16,824 nt of DNA from Candidatus Woesearchaeota archaeon (lineage in GTDB: Archaea; Nanobdellota; Nanobdellia; SCGC-AAA011-G17; GW2011-AR17), in assembly GCA_016211095.1 (NCBI GenBank), contig JACQSW010000007.1:1-16824 (forward strand), read 5' to 3'. Positions 13,033 to 16,824 of this stretch are shown here, one piece after another. Below the pieces are notes generated by a model. That model had not been told where the DNA came from. It saw nothing but the letters and a program-made list of their open reading frames with translations, and searched no databases. Positions within the stretch are counted from its first letter, which is position 1. The number at the start of each line of letters is the position of its first letter. The position numbers and the translations under genes are program-made.

Positions 13033-13263
13033 TTTTTATCCTTTTTTTTGGAAGAAAACTGCAAACTTTAGTTTGTAGATGAATATTCCGAAATGCTTGT
13101 TTTTGGATAATACCCTGTTTTTTTTTTAAGCGGTTCTATATGTTTGGATATATATTTTGCAGCACCGTTAGGCACGACAAATGTGCGGGTGAGTGCGTAA
13201 ACCTCTCAAACTAAGGGCTTCTTAGTAGGAAGCCATACGCACTTTAGTGCGGGGAGGAGGTCA
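13033..13263 (+). mobile_element. Internally deleted IS200/IS605-type element with omega-RNA-like right end
   Basis: The left end (13033-13091) has a subterminal hairpin CTGCAAAC-TTTA-GTTTGTAG at 13059-13078. After ~70 bases, 13162-13200 reads APLGTTNVRVSA-stop, which resembles the C-terminal tail of TnpB. The right part folds into successive stems: GCAC...GTGC (13172-13186), GGCTTC...GAAGCC (13216-13234), GCAC-TTTA-GTGC (13239-13250). It closes with GGGGAGGAGGTCA (13251-13263), the usual look of a tnpB right end and the 3' part of an omega RNA. Most of tnpB, and any tnpA, is missing, so it is a MITE-like remnant needing transposase from elsewhere. The terminal TCA is also the complement of the ATPase stop codon. 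Confidence 0.62.
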
Positions 13264-15267
13264 TTCGATTTCTTGGCCGTCTACGCCACTGATCTTAAGC
13301 TTCCTTTTCCCCTTCTTGCCTACTAGGCTTACTTCGTAGACGGGATAATAGATTATGGTATGGTCGATTATTGTGCCGTTGAACCAGCACTTGACAAGTT
13401 TTGCGATATCATCAACTTTAACCTTGGCTTGCTGTATTTCTCCCTCAATTTTTTTGTCAGTTAAAAATTTGATGCTTGACTCCAATTTTTTGGGAAGCTT
13501 AATTTTTATTAGGGGTTTCCATAAGTATGCCCTGCCAGCTTTTCCAAAATAATTTATTGCCCTTTTTTTCATTAGGTCATTTGCTGTTTTGTCTACGAAG
13601 TTTTCAGTTAAATGCAATTTTGAAGCGATATCCGCATTAGTTATCCCCTTGCTTTCTTGCATTGCAGTTTTTAGGAAGGAAAGCTCTGTGTCTTTCATTC
13701 CTATCAGGGCGTTCCATTTGTAAATTTCAAAGCCTTCGCCGTCAAAAATCATTATGTCACCTGTTAAGCCGTCGAAAAATGCTTCGATCTCCTCGAATTT
13801 GTTGCTGAATAACGTTTTTTTGAGGATTGTAACTTTCGTTTTGAATATCGGCTTTAACACCAGCTTCACGCTTTCAAGGTTCTCAGTTTGCGGGCCAACG
13901 AGAAAGAACATCTTCTTTTTTTTCTTGCTTATGATGCTGTCAACCTGCTCTGCTAATACGTTTAGGTTGAAGTGCTGAAATGATCCCTTAACACTTTTTG
14001 TTGTGGTCGGCGCTGTTTTGGGCTGTTTAATATTTTGTGCAGCTTGTTCCGGCGTGACATTCTTAACGTCGTCTTCAGTTAATGTTTTATGCTCTGTCAG
14101 CAGCCTCCTTACGCTGAATTTTTCTATTTTTTTGTAAGCATCCGGGCAGAACAGGAAGAATTCTCCTGGCTGCAGTTGCGGGAATTGATTTATGGTTTCG
14201 CTGAGTTTTGAGTAGGTTAAGCTTTTCAGCGCAAGGCTAACCTTGTCCATGTCTTGTTTTGTTGTTAGCCGCCCGACTGCCCAACTGCCTATTTGCGAGA
14301 AAACCTTGTAGTCTATGTCGCCTGGGTTTTGTGTGCTCGCAATGCATCCGACGCCGTATTTTCTTGCCTGCTTAAATAGCAAAGTTAGTATGCCTTTTGT
14401 TAATGTTTTTCTGTTCCCAGCGGGTATGTAGCTGGATATTTCGTCTATAAAGAAGAGCGCTTGCAGCTTTTCTGAGGGATGGGTGAGCATCCATTCGTAA
14501 AGCGATGTTACTAAGGTTGAAACGAAGAAGTCTTTCTCCTCCTCCCCTTCTAACGTGTTAAGGTAGATTATGTTTATCCGATTCTTATTTTTTAATAAGT
14601 CTGGTATGTTTAGCTGGGTTCCGAATTGGAATAGCAATTCTTTCTCCCCTATCGTTAAAAATTTTATTTTTTTAGCAAGCAGCGAAACTTCCCCCGCGCC
14701 TTTTAAGAATGGCTCTGCCTCTTCTTTTACAGCATCCGGGATGTTAAGGACGAGGTCTGCTAGCCTATCAAAAGTTTCCAATTCTGCCCTATTCTTGTAA
14801 GAATCCAAAAGTATGAGGTAAATGATTGCTTGCGCATTCTTGCCCTTATCATTGTCCAAATTATAGCCAGCTAGCTTGCATATCGCGTTTGCAATTTGAT
14901 TGAGAACGCTTACAGCCTCTTCATTCTCGATGTCCCTTGGCGGAAGCTTAAGCGGGTTAATGCATAAAGGAACACCCTTTGATGATGTTGGCGTATAAAT
15001 AACAACTTGAACTTTGGAGAACTGTTCAACCTTTCTTTCATTAAGGCCAAACTTTTTGATGGTGTCTTGGCGGGCAGGTATTGCTAAGCTAGCCAAATCC
15101 CCCTGAGGGTCAACAAGAATTGACGGTATGCCCTGCAAAACTGCTTCCTCAACCAAGGCCTTGCAGAGAACAGTTTTTCCGCTGCCACTAGCCCCCAAAG
15201 CGATGAAGTGCTTCTTCAACGCCGATAAGGGATACCTTAAATTCTCGCCTAAAAATAATTCTTCCAT
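13261..15267 (-). CDS. HerA/DUF87-like P-loop ATPase
   Basis: A 668-residue ATPase. Walker A is GASGSGKT (25-32) and Walker B is ALFFIDE (270-276). A DPQGD strand follows Walker A (about 53-57), and STQNPGDID (311-319) is the usual polar strand of the FtsK/HerA branch. The C-terminal third holds a helix-turn-helix-like stretch (about ITNADIASKLHLTENFVDKT), a basic region and a strand-rich end. Relatives form hexameric rings that pump DNA or protein through a central pore; archaeal HerA works with NurA in end resection. The HerA N-terminal barrel and a NurA neighbour are absent, so this is the shorter 'helicase HerA-like' class of uncertain role. It is leaderless from a TATA box 28 nt upstream. 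The stop codon lies in the end of the IS-like element, which may have set the present C-terminus. Confidence 0.85.
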   Translation of the reverse strand: MEELFLGENLRYPLSALKKHFIALGASGSGKTVLCKALVEEAVLQGIPSILVDPQGDLASLAIPARQDTIKKFGLNERKVEQFSKVQVVIYTPTSSKGVPLCINPLKLPPRDIENEEAVSVLNQIANAICKLAGYNLDNDKGKNAQAIIYLILLDSYKNRAELETFDRLADLVLNIPDAVKEEAEPFLKGAGEVSLLAKKIKFLTIGEKELLFQFGTQLNIPDLLKNKNRINIIYLNTLEGEEEKDFFVSTLVTSLYEWMLTHPSEKLQALFFIDEISSYIPAGNRKTLTKGILTLLFKQARKYGVGCIASTQNPGDIDYKVFSQIGSWAVGRLTTKQDMDKVSLALKSLTYSKLSETINQFPQLQPGEFFLFCPDAYKKIEKFSVRRLLTEHKTLTEDDVKNVTPEQAAQNIKQPKTAPTTTKSVKGSFQHFNLNVLAEQVDSIISKKKKKMFFLVGPQTENLESVKLVLKPIFKTKVTILKKTLFSNKFEEIEAFFDGLTGDIMIFDGEGFEIYKWNALIGMKDTELSFLKTAMQESKGITNADIASKLHLTENFVDKTANDLMKKRAINYFGKAGRAYLWKPLIKIKLPKKLESSIKFLTDKKIEGEIQQAKVKVDDIAKLVKCWFNGTIIDHTIIYYPVYEVSLVGKKGKRKLKISGVDGQEIE

Positions 15268-15290
15268 TAACCAAAATAAGTGATTGTCGG

Positions 15291-15300
15291 GTTAAAAAAG
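15291..15300 (-). promoter_or_regulatory. TATA box of the ATPase gene
   Basis: On the minus strand CTTTTTTAAC is centred about 28 nt before the ATG at 15267; no Shine-Dalgarno is present. Confidence 0.45.
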
Positions 15301-15327
15301 ATTTCCTTTTATGTGTTCATCAATGGA

Positions 15328-15352
15328 TTTAGAAAGTTGAAAACTTTCTAAA
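15328..15352. repeat. Perfect 11-bp inverted repeat
   Basis: TTTAGAAAGTT and AACTTTCTAAA are separated by three bases, GAA. It lies in the 120-base spacer between the ATPase gene and the radical SAM remnant, both on the minus strand. It could be a terminator-like hairpin for the remnant's transcript or an operator upstream of the ATPase promoter. Confidence 0.5.
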
Positions 15353-15387
15353 AATTTGCCTGTTATTCATCGTGAAACAAGCTAAAA

Positions 15388-15693
15388 TTATTTTTGTGTT
15401 AGTTCTTGATACCTCTGCATAACTTTCTCATAAAAGCCTATTGGAAATGCGTGCCCATCTTTTGCAGGGCATCTATTATTTACTAAGTTATGCGGATCTT
15501 CAGCTCCCCTAGCCTTATTTGGAGATTTATGCCATATATCTTTAAGTGGTTTATCCAATACATTACCAAAAATTGTTTCTTCATCAAACCTTCCTGGGCA
15601 CATTTGGACTAATCCATTTGCTCGGATATACAATCCTGTCGATACTTGGTTGCAAGGAGCTGCCCCAACAATGTTTGCAGGAGAAATTATCAA
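15388..15693 (-). pseudogene. 5'-truncated radical SAM gene, SPASM-like C-terminal remnant
   Basis: About 100 residues that read as the end of a radical SAM protein. PCNQVSTGLYIRANGLVQMCPG and FGNVLDKPLKDIWHKSPN form the standard SPASM-type segment, with Cys14, Cys32 and Cys75 as cluster ligands. The CxxxCxxC motif and the whole barrel are missing. The only start in frame is a TTG at 15693, and the frame closes 22 bases further upstream (TAA at 15715-15717), with no family-like sequence there. The upstream DNA instead belongs to an Lrp-like gene on the other strand, so the N-terminal ~250 residues were lost in a rearrangement or an assembly join. Whether the remnant is expressed is doubtful. 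Confidence 0.7.
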
Positions 15694-16162
15694 TAACGCG
15701 TTAGATGGACTTGATTACTCTATTCTCGAAGAGGTTGTTAATAATGCAAGAATCCCCATACTAGAACTTGCAAAAAAAGTGAATTCAACACCAATAATCG
15801 TAAGAGGAAAACTAAAAAAACTAGAACAGAAAGGAATAATAATCCAATATAGAATAGGAATTGACCTCAACAAATTAGGATTGGAACTGTATAAATCAAT
15901 AATCAAACTAGATAGATACACTAAAGAAGATGAATCAAAACTTCTTGCATATTTGTCAAACATTCCGAATATCCATTATTATATTAGAAACATATGGCAG
16001 ATAGAACCTGAGCTAGTTGTAAGCAGTTACCAAGAATACTACGGGCTCATCGAGAAGCTTAAAAAAGAATTTCCTTATGTAATCCGTACAGTAGATTCCG
16101 TCTTAATGATAACAAATGAATGGACACCAGGATTCAAAAACTTACTAAAACTCAACAAATAA
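15671..16162 (+). CDS. Lrp/AsnC-type regulator, probably only the second half of a double-Lrp protein
   Basis: A winged helix-turn-helix (LDYSILEEVVNNARIPILELAKKVN followed by a recognition helix and LEQKGII) is followed by an Lrp ligand-binding (RAM) domain: LNKLGLELYKSIIKL, then NIPNIHYYIRNIWQIEPELVV and LKKEFPYVIRTVDSVLM. In many DPANN archaea such proteins are ~330 residues with two HTH-RAM units, and this matches the second unit best. The sequence before LDGLDY does not look like a native N-terminus: an in-frame TTG at 15650 or the ATG at 15671 would place it over the complement of the radical SAM remnant. It is therefore likely 5'-truncated, though a single-unit Lrp is possible. It would bind DNA as an oligomer. 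Confidence 0.65.
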   Translation: MFAGEIINNALDGLDYSILEEVVNNARIPILELAKKVNSTPIIVRGKLKKLEQKGIIIQYRIGIDLNKLGLELYKSIIKLDRYTKEDESKLLAYLSNIPNIHYYIRNIWQIEPELVVSSYQEYYGLIEKLKKEFPYVIRTVDSVLMITNEWTPGFKNLLKLNK

Positions 16163-16213
16163 GCGCCTCACCAACAATAAAAAATAAAAAGGTTGCTCAA
16201 TAATTATACACAT

Positions 16214-16747
16214 TTATTGATACAACTCTTTAGGAACTTCAAATTTTTTATTAGAGAAAACTATTTCTTCAGATTGAGAAATCGCTTTTTTGCAAACATC
16301 TATCATGTAGCCATATTTACCTTCAATTTCCTTGCTTTTTATTGAAGAACTGTATCGTGCTTTTTCTCTTTCATCAACATCTGATTTTTCTTCTTTAGCC
16401 ATGTAAACAGTAATTCTGTCAATAAAATCATCGTCATAATCAATTAAACCATTATCTTTAGCATATCTTAAAAAAGAAGCAGTGCATTTTTGGCTTCTGC
16501 TTTCAATTCCAAATTTAGCGAGAATCGCAAGAGCGCAATAATAAAGCGTGTAAAACCATTCCTCAGGAATTTTATAATCAAAACCTTGCTCCCTGTATAA
16601 GTCGCAAAGTTGCAGATTTATTTTTGCCTTAGCCAAATATTCTCTTGCAATTTTATCATCTGGCTTAGTTATAAGAAGGCCTTTATGCTTCTGCCCTTTT
16701 TTCTCATCTTTTAATGCATTTGCAAAACAATCCTTTACTTCTTTCAT
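16214..16747 (-). CDS. HEPN-like protein of an MNT-HEPN pair
   Basis: A 177-residue, wholly alpha-helical protein. The central part, AREYLAKAKINLQLCDLY through EEWFYTLYYCALAILAKFGI and SFLRYA, fits a HEPN four-helix bundle. The last helix region (YMIDVCKKAISQSEEI) has the usual family look. The catalytic RxxxxH motif of toxic HEPN RNases is not evident (RYSSSI is at the expected place, without His), so it may be a non-nuclease HEPN or an accessory subunit. The ATG overlaps the stop of an upstream gene by ATGA, and that gene ends like a minimal nucleotidyltransferase. MNT-HEPN pairs often work as toxin-antitoxin modules in which the MNT AMPylates the HEPN partner. The 51-base spacer on its 3' side holds nothing recognisable. 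Confidence 0.6.
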   Translation of the reverse strand: MKEVKDCFANALKDEKKGQKHKGLLITKPDDKIAREYLAKAKINLQLCDLYREQGFDYKIPEEWFYTLYYCALAILAKFGIESRSQKCTASFLRYAKDNGLIDYDDDFIDRITVYMAKEEKSDVDEREKARYSSSIKSKEIEGKYGYMIDVCKKAISQSEEIVFSNKKFEVPKELYQ

Positions 16748-16824
16748 ATTCTTATGTGCCTCATGAATTTAATAAAATTTTCCTGTCCAAATAAAACAAT
16801 GCCTTTTTTAATTGCATCAATAAA
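16744..16824 (-). CDS. C-terminal end of a nucleotidyltransferase-like gene (cut by window edge)
   Basis: Twenty-six codons run in from the right edge to a TGA at 16744-16746. They read FIDAIKKGIVLFGQENFIKF and then a basic tail. 'AIKKGIVLYG...F' is a common ending of minimal nucleotidyltransferase (MNT) proteins. The ATGA overlap with the HEPN-like gene shows that the two are in one operon with the MNT-like gene first. The catalytic GSxxxGxxxxxSDxD region lies outside the window. Confidence 0.55.
   Translation of the reverse strand, partial: FIDAIKKGIVLFGQENFIKFMRHIRI

Noticed and set aside
13162..13200. Intact tnpB gene
   Set aside because: Only about 12 codons resembling a TnpB tail remain; no RuvC or zinc-finger motif precedes them.
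13754..13978. Short plus-strand reading frames opposite the ATPase gene
   Set aside because: They are antisense shadows of a clearly coding gene with Walker motifs; their composition is low-complexity and unlike any family.
1..16824. DGR reverse transcriptase or template repeat within the window
   Set aside because: No protein has RT motifs such as YxDD, and scanning coding and intergenic regions by eye found no A-rich near-copy of 2316-2417.
1..16824. CRISPR array, tRNA or rRNA genes
   Set aside because: No regularly spaced repeats, no tRNA-like cloverleaf with a T-loop, and no rRNA sequence was recognised on either strand.

Overview
The window comes from an AT-rich archaeal genome, most likely a small-genome DPANN lineage (Woesearchaeota/Pacearchaeota-like). 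The archaeal call rests on GatE, which bacteria lack, on TATA boxes placed about 28-31 nt before the start codon of most first-in-operon genes (leaderless mRNAs), on a HerA-like ATPase and on an Lrp unit of archaeal type. The finer placement is inference from gene style and from the DGR-type variable protein.

Region 1 (1-5640) is a tightly packed plus-strand operon whose promoter lies off the left edge. Its genes overlap by ATGA or TAATG, or nearly touch. In order they are: a truncated unassigned protein; paralog 1 of a 'SYNQGF' family; a protein whose C-terminus looks like the variable region of a diversity-generating retroelement (DGR); paralog 2; a radical SAM enzyme; paralog 3; and a small PI3/4-kinase-like protein. 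The DGR-type target and paralogs 2 and 3 begin with nearly the same ~20-residue N-terminal tag, although the target's body is unrelated to the paralogs. This is the most novel part of the window: a tag shared by a hypervariable protein and a repeat-protein family, next to a radical SAM enzyme and a kinase. No reverse transcriptase or template repeat is visible here.

Region 2 (5641-8299) holds a Pup-ligase/Dop-like carboxylate-amine ligase with its own promoter, and a Fic AMPylase with a putative DNA-binding tail. The Fic gene is flanked on both sides by 34-bp palindromes of identical geometry (TATCGG-N22-CCGATA).

Region 3 (8300-11841) is housekeeping-like: a divergent pair of units (an EF-Tu domain-2-like protein plus a PIN nuclease on the minus strand; GatE on the plus strand), then a convergent PHP-domain phosphoesterase.

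Region 4 (11842-13260) has a membrane DUF4349-type protein between two IS200/IS605-like left-end sequences. The second belongs to a ~230-bp internally deleted element with a short tnpB tail and an omega-RNA-like right end that meets the stop codon of the next gene.

Region 5 (13261-16824) carries a large HerA/DUF87-type ATPase, then two gene remnants that have both lost their 5' parts and meet head to head (a radical SAM/SPASM tail and the second half of a double-Lrp regulator), and finally a HEPN-like protein coupled to the end of a nucleotidyltransferase-like gene that runs off the right edge. No tRNA, rRNA or CRISPR array was seen, and no gene-free stretch exceeds 300 bases.
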